This document shows positions 36,001 to 51,000 of a stretch of DNA of 64,000 nt, one piece after another (position 1 is the stretch's first letter; every line of letters starts with the position of its first letter). Both the position numbers and the translations under genes were made by a program. The notes beneath the pieces were generated by a model that was not told where the DNA came from, searched no databases, and was given only the letters and a program-made list of their open reading frames with translations. Source of the DNA: Chionis minor (lineage: Eukaryota > Chordata > Aves > Charadriiformes > Chionididae). The stretch spans positions 1 to 64,000 of the forward strand of contig VZSF01010415.1 of NCBI GenBank assembly GCA_013398295.1, given 5' to 3'.

Positions 36001-39000
36001 CAGCTTCAGGAGGAAGGGAAGGCCTCAGGGATCCGGCACCGGGGCAAGAAGTCCTCTGGATCACCATCATCAAGGGAGAGCCATCAAGGGGGAGAGCACG
36101 AGCAAGCGGGAGAACGCAAGCAGGGGGAGAGAGCCCCTCGCAGCAGATTTTCTAATTTATATTGAATGTGACGTTCATGGTATGAAACAATCCTGTTGGC
36201 CAGCTTGGGTCAAGTGCCCGAGTCTCACTCCTCCTCATCCCTGCACCGGGCGAGCTCGAAAACACCCAGACCTTGAAACCCACACACCATGGCTGGCTAT
36301 ATAGTAAATATCTTCACTAATTCAGACACTAGAGTCTTACACAAATACAGCTTTTTCCAAGCATTAGGAAAGAAATTAGTCCTGTGTCGCTCACACCAGG
36401 ACAGATACCAAACAAGGTAGACTTTGGTTTGACCTAAAGAGCCCTTATGAGCACGTAACTGCTTAGAAAAAGTACACATTTAAGTATCTGCAGGAGTAAG
36501 AAATCATCCTGAGAATCAAACTAACTCTCCCTCAAAAAAAAAGAAACAACCAGTTTTAGACTCTGACAGCCTAAAAGACTTCCCAGAGGCACTACTGAAT
36601 ACAGTGGAGTGGTCTGCTTTTTTCTTCCAAAGCATAAATTCATAAAAAAGCTAAAAAATAACTATACTGTAGGCTTGAAGAGTCTCAAACCTTGCATCTG
36701 AAATGCTATTGCTACAACATCAAAAGGAAAACTCAACTTCCCTGTTCCACCCTATGCACACAGTAACACTGCATGTTTATTCCCATTCCATTCCTTGATT
36801 CCCCAGAACTATTTCTATGAGAGTTTGTCATTTTCATTTCTGGAATGGTCACATTTAAAGATAAGATACAGATAGCATCTTCTTTACCTTTTTCATGGCC
36901 ATGCAACACGTGAGATCATGGTATACAATAGGGACATGATCCTTAGAAAGATGTACATCAAATTCCACATACGCTGCTCCCTACAGAAAATTGAAAAAAC
37001 ACAGAGAACAAAACAAAAGCGCATTAGCTATTTATGCACGAGGACTACAGAACTGTAGATAAGTTGCCAAGTATTCACAGTTGCTGGACATCAACCAGAA
37101 GTTGAATGCAACTGGCTGTTAGCAATCGATGGATTAAAAATGAAAAAATAATCTTATGGGAAATTATTTTAATTACCATAATGCAGCTCCAACACCTATC
37201 GCTTGCTTAATCTTGTAAACCCTCTAGTAACATTCAAGTATCGTGAGCTTCATTTCAGAGAAAGGCTAAGATGATGTTTTTGAACATAGATGCCTTCACG
37301 GTGCCCTTCCTCCCTCCTCCCCACCACGCCACCAAGATACAAGTGATTACTACAGATTGGCAAAGCTTTAGGGGAATATTCCATATACTGAGGAGCTTCT
37401 GGAGTCACTAGTGAATCACACAATAGTAGCGTGTTACACTATGTGCAAGAGCAGAAATAACCACGTCCAGTATTCTCCTATCCTTTCCAACTATGTTATT
37501 TCCTGTTAAGCTTAAAAAGGAAGAAAGACCAAACAAGAGCTCTAATTACAGTATTTTGAAAAGAGGGAGGGCCAGAAAGACAGAAACACACAGAAAGCAT
37601 TTTTTTTTTTAATTTACTTATTTTGACTGCCTGTAAATCATTCCTTTGAATGATTTCAAAGGAAAATCCAAAAATAACATTCATCAAATTATCATCCCGA
37701 CTCCCATACTCCCTTTTAATCAATATAGGAAGAAAATAAGACAGGCTTTTTTTCAGCCCTTTTGTCAGCAAGAATCTTTTTAAAGTGGTGGCTTTCAGCA
37801 TTTTCAACTGCGAATAGCTGACATCACTTTTGTGGTGATGCTGCCAATGGCTCTGTAGCCAATTTCTGCCTCAAAGCATATTTCTTGTGGACTTTTTAAA
37901 AGCGGTCAACAAACCTGCAGCATCCCCCCAGAAACTGAGAGCTTTTGTTCAAAAGGAGCACTTGGTAACTGCAGTTTTCTTTTGCTTGGCAGTGAGTGAC
38001 TTCTCCAGACACCGTGTTCCAACGATACTCTGACTCCCAAATGAGAGAAAGCTTTCAGCTTTCAGGGAATACGGTACTCCAGAATCAGTAGCCAACAAGG
38101 ATAATACTTCAGATTCTGCTCTCATCCCTCTAAGAACATTAAAGATGTTTGGTAAGAAACTACGCTAGCGAAGAAGTACCTGAAAGGCTTGGGAAACCTA
38201 CAAGTGAAGTGGCAGGTGATCTTTATGTGACTGTAACCACAGCTCTTCGCTTTGAAAACAAGTGAAGGACAAGGAACCTCGGAACATGCTTCTGACTCCG
38301 GTTACCCTGCTGCAGCGTCTCACCAGACTGTCCACATCCATCTTTTAGAATCATAGAATCACTCAGGTTGGAAGAGACCTTCAAGATCATCAAGTCCAAC
38401 CATGAACCTATGCCAAAACCACCCCTAAACCATGTCCCTCAGCACCACGTCCGCCCGTCTTTTCAATACCTCCAGGGACGGCGATTCCACCACCTCCCTG
38501 GGCAGCCTGTTCCAATGCTTGAGAACCCTTTCCGTAAAGAAGTTTTTCCTAATATCCAACCTAAACCTCCCCTGGCACAACTTGAGGCCATTTCCTCTTG
38601 TCCTGTCGCTTGTTCCTTGGGAGAAGAGACTGACCCCCACCTGGCTATAACCTCCTTTCAGGGAGTTGTAGAGAGGGACAAGGTCTCCCCTCAACCTTCT
38701 CTTCTCCAGGCTAAACAATCCCAACTCCCTCAGCTGCTCCTCATAAGACTTGTTCTCCAGACCCCTCACCAGCTCCGTTGCCCTTCTCTGGACACGCTCC
38801 AGCACCTCAATGTCTCTCCGATACTTTTCACACATCACTTCAGTGACTGAGCTTATTGGAAGGTGTGACCACCTGAATCAAAGAATTTAAGCATCCAAAG
38901 CTAGTATCTCCCAAACTGAAACTCTCACCTTAGCATTCCAAGTCTTCATGACAGCAAACACTGAAACAAAGGATTGTTTTATTCTACCAGCTCAGCTCCC

Positions 39001-42000
39001 ATGTCTCACTTCTGGACACCAGTTTTAGGTGCTCAGCAGTCCCTGCGTCAGACCTTTGCCACTCGAGTACGCTGACAGACTCTAGCAGAGCCAAAATTTT
39101 ATTTGCTGTTCCAAATTATTCCAACCCCATGTCTCTGCTGGGTTGAGATTAAAATTTTGCCTGTATTATGGCACCAGCAGAACATACTGGATAGTATTAA
39201 TAATAATTATATATATAATATATACTTATTATGCTATAATTAAGTTTGGGGTTTTTTGAGGATGAAAGTCTAAATGAGCTATTACTTCCCTTCCTATCTC
39301 TCAGGGAATTTCCACAGTGATTTGATGTGATTTTTTATCAATGCAATTACCATTCATTGTATTGAATCATGGAAATTAAGCATGCAAGCCAAGCTCATTT
39401 TAATTATACAAGTACTATGTGTGTGCAAATGTGCGTACATACGTGACTAGCAGCATTCCTCAGAGAGGCAATTGTGTTCTCTTGAACTTTAGCAAGTCTG
39501 AAATAACAGCACAGAAAAAGGTTTTGTTAGACGCAGCATGGCACCAAAGTCCATTGAAACCACAGAAATGCAAGTCAGAAGTCTTTGCCTTAGAGCACAC
39601 CCACATTTTGTATTGAAGTGACTTAAATGATTATGGGTTGTAGCTTTTTAGTTTAAACTGTCTGCTTCCTCAGTTGATGCCGGTAAAACTACACATAACC
39701 CCCCCCTCCTCAGATAAACACGCAAATTAACTTACTTCGCCGTTGTTGTGGAATTTCCAGCTCCCCTGTGTCCAACATCTAGAGTTGTTCTTGGTTTCCA
39801 ATATTTCGCGTATGAAGCCTTCATATCACAAGTGTATCCCTGGATCGGTTTAATAATTATGTAGTCCACTACGAGAAAAACAGCGAATGCTTCACACGTC
39901 AAGAGAAAAGGGATGACTTCCAGTGAAGTTATCTATGTCTGTTTGAATTAACTGTACCTCTAACTTTTCCAATCGTCTTCCTTGGATTTCTGCTCATAAT
40001 AGCAAGTGTAAGAATTCCAGCACTCTTTCCGAGTTCTGCAATTGTGGATGACAGGAGGCAGGCAGAACCTACGTGACCCGGGAGCACATCCCCTTGTACT
40101 ACTTTCTCACCTAAATCTTCCTAAAAAAACCAAAACAAACAAAAAACCATAATACATACTGTTACATGTAGGTGAGAATTCTAACCAAACTCTTCTTCCT
40201 TGCTCCTCAGGAAGATATATCCAGGCACTGATGCAACAGAGATTTTTTGAGCATTACAGAAAACACTAATTTGAGGCTAAAATTGTTTAATGTTAACAAC
40301 GTGCTGAAAATTACAACCAGAAAAGGAAATGGCTGATGGAAATCTACAAAAATCATGTACATCTGTCTTTGAAGCCTCTTAAGATTTTATAAGCTTTTCA
40401 GATCAAAATTGCATGCATGCAACAGTCTGGTTTCTAAAATGCCCAAGTCCCGTTCACACCAAAGATAAACTGGAATAATATATATGCTTAAAATAACTTT
40501 AGGTTTATTTGCAGGAAAAGAGGAGAGCAACTAACATGCAGAACATGCACTTGACCATAGTCAAGTTCAGGAACTATATAACCACTTTACAATTACAAAC
40601 GTAAGTGATCTTAAGGGCATTTTTTTGACCAAAGAGAGAACGCTTAAAACTTTTTTCTGCATAAACAGTGTGAATAGACCAAAGTTGTTTTATTTTTTAA
40701 AGGACTTCAAATATTAAGGTCTTTCAGGGGAAAAAAAATAGAGTGCAAAATAACACAGAGAGCAGTGAGAGTCACCAAATATCCAGTTTTAATTTGAACT
40801 AGTTACTTCAGAGAAATCTCTTTTGTTTATAACTTAAAAATTAAGATCAAATAACTGTAATTTAACTAGTTCATATACACATTGTTCACGTTCAAGAAGA
40901 ATAAGCAAAACTTAGCTCTGATAAAGGATAAAAATCAAGCCGACCCAATGACATGCAGTACTGCCCACTACGATTTAAGCCTAGTTTGCACTGACTTCTC
41001 AACAAGCAGAAACTGCAAAACTTTCTGTGCCGTATCAAGGAGACTCACAAAACCCTTCTGCAAAATGGGGTAGTAGCCAATAGTCTCCTAACTTGTTCAC
41101 ACGAGTCCAAATGATCAAGAACATCAGGCAATAGCCCTCTCCCCACAGTGAAACCTTCCTGGTAATTGACTAACTCGCAACGGCAGACTGCAGGTGCTTC
41201 TTAGCAGTAAAGAGACATACCTCAAAAAAATCAAAGATTAATTCCAAGTTATCAGGCTCCATGGTCTGTATTGTGTATTCTATCCATCGGTCTGGCTGCA
41301 AAGCATACCCACAGTCTGGCTGAGAGTGTCGGCATTTATATTCGTTGTTACTTATTAAGGAGAACTCCACAGTGTTCGCCATTTTCTGAGGGACAGTAGG
41401 GGATGTTTTTTCTTGGCCCTCTTCATCATCCTCATCTTCCTCTAGGCCTTCTAGAGTCAATTTTACTCTACTCAACCAGAAATAAAAAATAAATGGTTAA
41501 GTCACAGGAGTGTCTTTGGAAACACTATAAAGAATTGGCAAGAAACTTGAGCAGAAGCTCATACAACACAAGAATTCTTCTCAACACCATCATCTACAGG
41601 CGCAGTGGGCCCTCACAAGAGTCAGAGTTTGCAGCTATTGTCTAAATCTTATTTTAGTCAGATTTAAATGCTCAAGTCACTTCTAAGCCTGGAACTTGGG
41701 TAAACATGAAAATTGTACTAGTGGTCTGAGAAGCCGCACTCCATCACATGAATTAAAGACTTGGGCTGCCAAACAGACAGCCTTTCTGCACAGATTGATA
41801 CCCACAGCACTGAAACGGTAATGAAAAGCACGGAAAATAGCAGTAATCATAATCATCAAGATCAATATCTGGACATTGGTGGTTGCTGATAAGTGCGCAC
41901 ACACAACTTTAAGTCTCTCTGAACGAGGCAGGTAAATGTATTCTATTAGACATAAATAAGATAGTCTGACATAGTAAGTCCATTGAGAAATCCTAAGTGA

Positions 42001-45000
42001 TCATTTAGAAGTAAACTGAATGCAATTTCTGAAAAATCCTGGACCGAGAAGAATAAGCCTCTCTAAGACTCAGCATTCATTATTATACAGAGCAAATCTT
42101 CCACACAGAAGGAATGATGCCAGTGATGGAAGCACGTGCGAGTAATCCAAACCCCATTCTGAAGCACCTAAGCAGTAGACGGGATAAAGAGCTGTCATTT
42201 AGTTAGATGCCAATTCACTAGTAAAACTGAAGTCATATTTCAAAGAAACCATTACAATCATACAAGCTCTTTAAATTAAGTCCATATTCTCAATACCATC
42301 ACAAAAAAATAAAAAGTCGCAACACAGATGCTCCACAAACTTGAAAAACAATACTACCATAGCAGGTGATGGTCACAAAAACTACCTGGGCAGATCTAAC
42401 TTTTAGACAGAATATGGAAAAGAGAGGATCTAATGAATGCAACCAGCTTATCAGGTTTGGATTTCAACCATCTATTTCAGACAACGATTAGGCTTCAGAA
42501 ATTGCTCTCTCTACCTACTGTAACACACAGGGGAAAATCGCAAAGCTCTAGAAAATAGAACATAAGTATTTATTTAATACAACATTCTTCAGTGAGAATT
42601 AGCGTTCCTCTCATCAGAAGAGTTGGAAGTGAGGGCGAGATAAAAATAATAAAAAATAAAAATCAAGTGTCAGACTATCAAAATAAGGTACACAGTAGAG
42701 AAGTAACTCCCTGATTAACTGAGTGATCTGTAAATCACTTTCATAGTGGCGTATTGGAAATTGCTAGAAATTTTGAGCTTGTAACACAAGCAATTAAATA
42801 CAAAATTGTTTGTGGGTTACTTTAATGTTTTCCACTTAAAAAAACAGGGAACCCGAATCCTTTCCAAACAAGAAGATGGGCTGTATGCAAGATTAGGAGC
42901 TGAAGAAACACTGTTCATCTGTCAAAGGATCTGAGAAGTCCTGCTCTCCTCTTTCCCGTCGGTAAGAGTACACATGGCTGACGTACTACCAAAATTGCTC
43001 TTGTAAAAAAGCACTTTTGCTGAGGATTGTTAGGAGTAACAGTCATCATGCGTTCAGAGATGTGTTAGACTTAGTTAAGGAGGAGAGGTTTTTATACGTC
43101 TCTACACTCTTTTTCATTTCATTTTCACGAAAAAAGAAAAAAAAAAAAAGCCTGTAAAGAAAACAAGCCTACGCCACACGCTGCAACGGTATGTCCTGGG
43201 GTAAAGCTTGGCAACCACAGAGCTCCAAAAAACACGCATGCAGGAAGGAGAGGGGCCAGGGGCAGAAGGGAGGGCAGGGAAGAGAGAGCAAGCTCCAGAT
43301 CCCAGAAATTCAAGAGGGGAAAGAGATCACAGGACTCAAGGAATAGTGCAGTCCTCAAAGCATCAGGACTAAGAATACCCAATTCGGTCAGCCAACTGTA
43401 GAGTTATAACAATATCTGCTTTTTGAGAAACCTCTGCAGATAAAACCATCCATCCGATCTAAATAGCAAGAGAAGTGATTAGAGAATGCCATTATCTCCA
43501 CCATCCACATTGACTGGAAATCTGTAATGCCAGCAGGGAATTAACCATATATTAAAAGGAGAGGGCTGTTTACTTTGGTGAGGAGAAAAAGTAGTAAGCA
43601 ACAAAAAAAACCGGAAACCTTCTCCCTTTCTCTTGCCCCAACTTCCACTTCCATTTCGCTCTTTTGAGAAGTTAAGGAAAAAGAACAAAGAATAAAACTC
43701 TCTGAAAGTGATAGCGGGGAACTACTTAACAACACTACAGTTCCAGCCAGGAAGCACCAAGGCAAGTACGGAATAAGTATTTGTGAAAGACAGCCATTAC
43801 CTACTGCTTAACTTGCGCTATCACATCTGCTTGGTATTTATTTAATAGCTAAATAACTAGCAGAAAGGCAAAAACTGAAAAGCATTAAGTCAGCAGTGAA
43901 ACTAGAATAGTTTTGCGTGACTGTTTGTCTCCCTCTGCTAAAACAGAAGAAATTCTTTTGATGCTATGTTAATAACACAAGATAACTGAAACACACCACT
44001 GCTTTAAGGGTATCGCTGTATTTTTACAACATGCTTAAATGTGTTTAAAAATCAGGTCCTGGAAATGGACCAGATTGTACACCCCTACCAGCAACCAGAA
44101 ATTAATTTGAAGAAATGGACCAGATTGTACACCCCTACCAGCAACTAATTTGAAGGCTACTTTAGATAAATTTGAAGGCTACTTTAAGTAAAAAAGAATC
44201 ACTGCTATTGAGGATTAACATGAGATAAATTGCAAACAGTGATGAGCAGGCTCTTACCGAAACCTTGATGTTTTAAATTTCTTCTTAGATATCACTACAG
44301 GTGGTTTCTCAGAATAATGTAGACGTAATCTTATTTCCGTTTGACATGTCAGCCACCCAGCATCCACAGTTTCGATACCATCTATCAAAAATTAAACAAA
44401 AAGTAGAAGATACTTGAATAATTCATTTTATTTTCTAAAGGGGGAATCTAGACAGTTTAATAGACATAATAAATACAGTTCCTCTGACACCATCTTCCAG
44501 ACAATCCTCCTTATCACCAGCCTTATTTGATAGTATGTCCAGAACAGTTGCTGAGTGCATGCTTGCACTTGTCTTTTTCTACCCAGAATAGACAACAGAT
44601 ACTGCAGTTGTTTGCTGGCCTTTAAGGGGATTAAAAAGGAACAATGATCTTTGCCAGCTTCACCTGTAAACCGTCTGCAAGAGAGCACTAAGTGTTCTAG
44701 TGTTAATTTTATTTATGGTATCAAGGGCTAAGTCTCCACAGGTAGATAAAACATTCCCTTGTCCAGGGATCTCTCAATACATGGAATAACACTGACAGAA
44801 ACTCTGGAGATTGATACCCAACTTGAGACTCCCTGTTTCTATCAAGACAGGAATGTCAAATCAGCTCGTCATAATCAAGGCTATTAAAGCAGCGCAAGTC
44901 TGCAGGACAGGATATAGCAACAGATGTGATGGGGAAAACAAAGCCTGGAGGAGAATCCTCAACCTCACCATCAGGACAAGGAAAGCTTACAAACGGGATG

Positions 45001-48000
45001 GCCAGAGAGCACAAGCTGCCAGACCAGGTGCTGAAGAAGACCCCGCAGTTTTGAAGAGTTCCTAGCAAAACGTATCATTCCATGAGGATATGAAGAAAAT
45101 TGGGAAAGATTTAAGACAAGCTGTATGAGACGTGACAAAGTTACCTTAAGTGCCAAGGGACCGAGCGTTAAGGGAGAGGTGGGTTAGAACTGCCAAAAGC
45201 GAGACACACGCACGCGTAAGAACATGAGGTTTGTGCTTACAAGAGGTTTTGGCAGTTATGTGCCAAAATTGTTATGTGTTATGAAGCGGCAGATTGTGTA
45301 CATTGAGCGTAAGTGATAGTATTTTTCTAGGCCGGAAGAGTTTTGTCTAGGGGTCGGTTTTAAGAGAAAGTTAACACTCTCTTCTGTATTTCCAAAAAAA
45401 ACACATGCTCATGACGTAACGTTCACAAATTTCAGCCTTTACCATCAGCACACTGACACAAGTATTTCAACTCTTCCCAGCAGTTTTTCAGTAACATTAG
45501 AAGGGATTACAGCCCCAGTGTGAACTCACAAATGCTGGATACCAAAATAACCATACCAGCAGAGAAAACAAGCAGTGACAGGCAATCCCTGTCAAAACTA
45601 ACTTTGTATTTCAAATATTTTTCAACCACAACATTTCATCTTGTTAAAATTAAGTATGTGGTAAAGAGTAAAGGTCAATGTATCTCACTTACTACGGATT
45701 CCAAAGTAGCCATCGTCAATAGTAATTTCATTTTCTAGAATTAAAAGGAGGGAAAAAGAATGAAAAAATTAATTAGTATTCACATTATAAAGAATCACTG
45801 CCAAGTAAATTCTACTTTTCCATTTCACTTCTAAAAAGTACCTTATTAAAAAAATAGAAAAACCGAAACAGACAAAGAATAAGCATGTTTATTGCAACCT
45901 TCTATAAAGCTTTTTCCCAATTTATGCTTTTTCTTAGTTTCTGCAAGAAAAACCAATCAACACACAAAATGCCGTAAGACGTTTTACCTGAAGTAATCTG
46001 AACTGAGAAAAGCAAGAAGGTTGCATATTTTCCTAGTTTTCTGCAGCACTTTGCTGATAATATCTACATCCTACAAGAATCTAAGATGCTTTTCTTGTTA
46101 GTGTCAAAGACATTCAAGTTTCTTGCAAACATGTAAGAAAGCTGTCCTCCTGCGCACTTATAGTTAAAGCTTCTAAATCAAGTTAGTCACAATGAAAATA
46201 CTTATTCTGCCCTTGTGACAGAAACCAACCTAGGATGAAACATTCCAAACACTTATTTCACACTTACTTTTATCCTTATGCTCTCTAAAGTTTTACTAAC
46301 TGAAACCTTAAGGCACTAAGTAAATTCACCAGCATTAACGGAACTGCAGTAGTCTAAACAAACTATACGTTTCTCAAAACATAAATCTTAACAACATTCT
46401 GTCTCTACAGCCATTAACCCCTTTTTTTTTTTCCCCTAAGGAGAATCATGGGCCTGCCCTCAGTTTTTCATAACCACAGGCAACTATTTAGGATCCTAAT
46501 GACCAAGTGCTAACATCCTGGGTTTGCTGCATTTTCTTAAACACTGGTTATGAAGCATTGAGTATTACTTGGGAGAAAAAAAAAATTAAAAAAAATTCCT
46601 AACTGTTTGGAATGAAGTTATCCAAATTTAGAGATAAAGTTTAGACCCTAACAGAGGGCAGGCTGCTTCCCTAATCAGTTACTGACAAATACAGAAACAT
46701 AACTTTGTTACAGGAACAAAAACACTTAACTAATTCAATTGAAATTTAAAAAAAAAAAAAAGGCGGGGGGGGGGGGAAGACACGTGATCATGGTACTATT
46801 CATTATTAACAGTTTCTTTAATACCAGCCTCTTTCTAAAAGACATTCTTTCAATGCATCAGAAGGTATTTAATAGATATAAACTCTTAAATGTGGAGGAA
46901 ATAACACTTTTCATATCCTAGGAAAGACAGCGCGTAAAACATGCCATCCCATAGCAGCATAAAAGATCTAAATTACAAGCTACATTCAAAAGTTATTTCA
47001 GTCACTCTTAAAAAACAAACTTTTCCCCTGTTCAGAAAAGCATTAGGAACTTGTATGCAAGCCTGCATGCCACCTTTCCTTCCGGCAAAATAAATTTCTG
47101 CTAAATTGCCAGGTAAACAAGCCCATTTGCGTTTCTGTTTACATTAATCCATTCACTTAAAGAGGCCTTTGCTTTAAAATTTTTGCTTTAAAATTTTACT
47201 AATGAAACAGTAGCTAAATAAAACCAGCAGTGACTTCACACCCTCCCCCTCCCCACATTTTCTCTGGAAAAATAATATGGATCCTTAGTCTCAAAGAATT
47301 AAACTTACAGAAAATCATTACAATTCCAAATTAATAAAAAACCCAACCCATGTGATCTTCAGGATGGCTGCAAAGAATTTCACATCCACTCCATTTTTAA
47401 GCCACTTATTTATATAAGTATTTTGAGAGTAAGGCCCATGTTGTGCAAAGAAAGTTTATACCTCCGACACATTCATAAATTTAAATATTTTAAAACTACA
47501 GTTATCAATCCCTCTAAACCAATGTGCAGCATATTAGCAATCTTATGCATATGCCTCAAACAGATGCAGTTGATGCCCATACCTAAAGGGGTAATTGATC
47601 GTGGTTGTAGATGAGTCTCCCACGTGTGAACTATGACTTCGCAGGGACCATCGATAGTCTGTAATTTAAAAGTTAAATGTCTGCAATAATTTCTTTTGTT
47701 ATATCTGGTTTTCTACCCATGAAGCTGTTCGGGATGGTTGTGAATTAAACTTACAGACTGAAGAAAGAGAAAGAAGGTGAAGGGGAAAGAGGGAGGGAAA
47801 GAAGAGAGAGAATATGAAAGAGAAAGAAAGAAAACAGGTCAGGCTCATTTCTTACCCCTGCAACTGCTGGTGACGCTACCTGGTGCGTCAGGTCACGCTA
47901 CATATGACAAAACTTGTGACAACGTCTGACAAGGTGGAGAAGTTACACGGAATTATTAAACCTTTACTGCTTAGAGCTACTCTGCTGGACTACTGACTTA

Positions 48001-51000
48001 TTCTCCTTCGGATACGAAAACCAAAGTGTCTTTGAATTCCCTAAGTGGGCTTTCTTATGATAATACAGCAACAATTTATAAAAAGAATTCACATATCCCA
48101 CATCTCTTTGATTCCACACAGGACTCAGCATCCACTCGCACAGTTAAGAGTTGCAGGGGTGGGTTCTCCCCCCCAAATTTGCTTGACCAATTCAAAGGCT
48201 ATAAAAACACAGTTAATTTAGGTGTGGTATAGAAGTGCAAAGTAGCTACTAATTGAAACATAAATAATCAGAATTTTGCTGCCTCAGAAGGAAAAATAGA
48301 CACACACAATGCAATCAGCCAGCAGTGAAGCCCCCTGCAGTCGGTTCCCTTTGGAGCAGGACAAATTCAATTACTCCACAAAAGAAAAGCCTGTATTTGT
48401 TGATAAACACAGCCAAGACTCAGGTAGATAATCACTACAGTAACGCCCCCTCTTCTTTCATAACAATTTAACTTGGAAATTGCTTTTGAGGTTACAGCTT
48501 TTAGGTAACCACTGGAACATGCCCAATTCCCAGCTCCGTCACCCTCTGGAGCTGCCCGTTCCCTGTAACGCTGCATGGTTGTTACTATCAGTCGTAAGAA
48601 CCACCATCAAACAGCTGCAGAGATTGGCATTTTGGTGTTTTGGGCCTCAGTTAACTCTTATTTCCAAAACGACTTGCTATTATTGCCAGAGTCATATAAG
48701 CTTCAGCGCCCACTTGTCCCGGTACTTCAGGTTCTTGTTGAAACAGATTTCAGCTCAATAGGGACATCCAAACAAGCTTGTGTAATTATACTGCCAAGTT
48801 TCAGTTTGCTTCGTTAGCTTATAGCTCACTGAGTAAATTCTTCAGCGGCAGATGGGATTTCTTGACATATCTCAAGCACATTTAATCTACTTTGGATGAC
48901 TTAACAGCAAACGCCAAATATTTAAAAAGCGCTCAGTAAGGCAGATTTGCTCTCTGAGTCAGCTGAAAGCCATTACGTTTTTCTCCAGAATTCAGAGGTG
49001 TTTGTACTTGAGGGTCACATCAGAATAATATACATATGCTTAAAGTTACGCTTTAAAGATAGAATACATGTAAAAATAAATAAAATAAGGTGGTGATATT
49101 GTTTTCAGTTTATTCCTGTTCTAGGGCAGTTTTAATTCCCATTTTCTCACTGCTGACACAACACTGGCTCTTACGAACTTCTAGAAAGGGAAATAATGAG
49201 AAGCTTCTTCCCCCTTCTTTCACAGCAGATCCACACCTGCGTGTCACCATCTACTTCCGAAGCGGAAACCTGTTTTTGCCAGCAGGGAGGCTACCACTTC
49301 CTAACAGCGCGCAGGCCTCCGAGCTCTCCCCCCACAACTCCCGCGAACACGGACACGACTTGTAGCTCGCGAACCTGGGGAAGGCAACTCTGTCCTAACG
49401 TGGATTAAGCTGTTTTCTTCAAAAGGTAAGCAAAGGTTTTTCCTCGGAGTATGAAAATACCAACCCCAGCTTATTTCTTGCACTCCTGTAATGGTGCATT
49501 TTAACTTTAGGTTCTAAAATGATGAATGAGAATTCAAGTAACACGATCCCAATGATAAGCACAACGCACTGGATACATTCAGCAGAACGTCATCCCCTGG
49601 AAGGAGGAATACAGTGAGCTGATTGTGCGCTTAATCCCAGGAACCCTCCACACTTCCCATGCTAAGAAGAGCCACACAAAACTACACAGAAAAAAAGGGC
49701 AGTGGATTAGAGAACGGGCACGGACATGACTGAGAGCCGTCTCACAATCCCTGCTCAGACTGTCTGTGTGTTTGTAAGTATGAAAATAACCTGCAGCCAA
49801 GATATTTTAATTACAGCCAACAGAAGTTACTGTTATAACAAGGTTGGAATGCTGCTGTCATTCCAGCGGCGCAGACTGAGCACGTCTGAACAACAGCCCA
49901 GGTCAGATCAGCCTGTCGTGGAAATTAATAACGTGCCATCAATATTCAGGGTACGGTAACGTTATCTAAAAAGTCAGCCTCTGCCAGGGCGTTTTTAAAA
50001 GGGCACCTACCCAAACGTCACCTCTAGCATCCCAGTGGGCAGTACACTGGGATTACAATAAGTAGCGCTGTACGCCAAGGATCCCTCTCTACTAACACAA
50101 ATAATTTGGGTTTAGTTTTTTTTAAAAAGCAAATACATAAAATTATGTTGCTCGATTTCTATTTGTTGAACATCTGATTCAATTTTAAAGCTCTTATAGG
50201 CCGTTCAAGAATTTCCTAGGGGAAAAAAAAAATAAAATCAAGTCCTCTTACATTCTCAGAAGCTGGAGGGTCCCCCTTTGGTCATCAGACACTTTTGAAA
50301 CGAAGGGTAAACTGCCTCCGGAGCATCATGTTCAGAGGTTCAAAGCAGCCTATGGACACTCTGCATGAAGCAAGTTGGGTGCTCGGTACAACTAAAACAT
50401 CCAAGCGCCTCTGTGGGTGTTCAAATAATTATTTAGGAGGCTGGTTCCAAAATTCCTGATCCAAGGCAACACAATGGGTAGGCATTAGGAAAAAAAAACC
50501 CCAAAGATCTTAAAAACACCACATATAACTACCTTTATCCAAGTGCACTTCTTAAACTATGTTTCAAGGACATTAATCTACTTCAAGAACATGTAACAGC
50601 TAAATAAGACTTAACTGCTGATGCTGGATTTCTGACAAAAATCGCTCTGGGTTTCTGTCCCATGTAAGAGACAATAATTAAGCACAAAACCAAACCACTA
50701 AAGCCATTCAAGCCTGTAACTAACTTTGCAAAGCGACAGCACATGTAAATCACCTGCCAGGAAGCCCCGGGCTAAACAGAGGTTTTATAGCCCCAGTATT
50801 TCCAGTAAGTGTTTAACACACAATCCGCTATCTCAGCCCTGTCACCAAAGAGGTGCTCCTTTGTCATTATCAGATTAACCACACGTTATTAGCCTAGCAA
50901 AAGGTTTTCTAAGGCACTCTGATATTAAAGAAATTACTGAGCCCACACCTAAGTTTCACACTTATTATATTTTTATATGATATAATATTATATCTATAAT

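Larger units (their letters stand above)
34024..36887 (-). other. GPCPD1 intron 11
   Basis: 2,864 nt. Holds a short CR1 (34856-35052) and the solo LTR (35703-36403). Confidence 0.85.
36981..39442 (-). other. GPCPD1 intron 10
   Basis: 2,462 nt. Holds a 24-bp palindrome (37641-37664), a CR1 (38346-38842) and an AT-rich block (39196-39241). Confidence 0.85.

Noticed and set aside
38425..38838. 137-codon minus-strand open frame as a host gene
   Set aside because: It is the end of the CR1 LINE ORF2, with the CR1 tail directly next to it.
49295..49375. Small CG-rich patch as an alternative GPCPD1 promoter
   Set aside because: Too short and weak for a CpG island, with no supporting exon.
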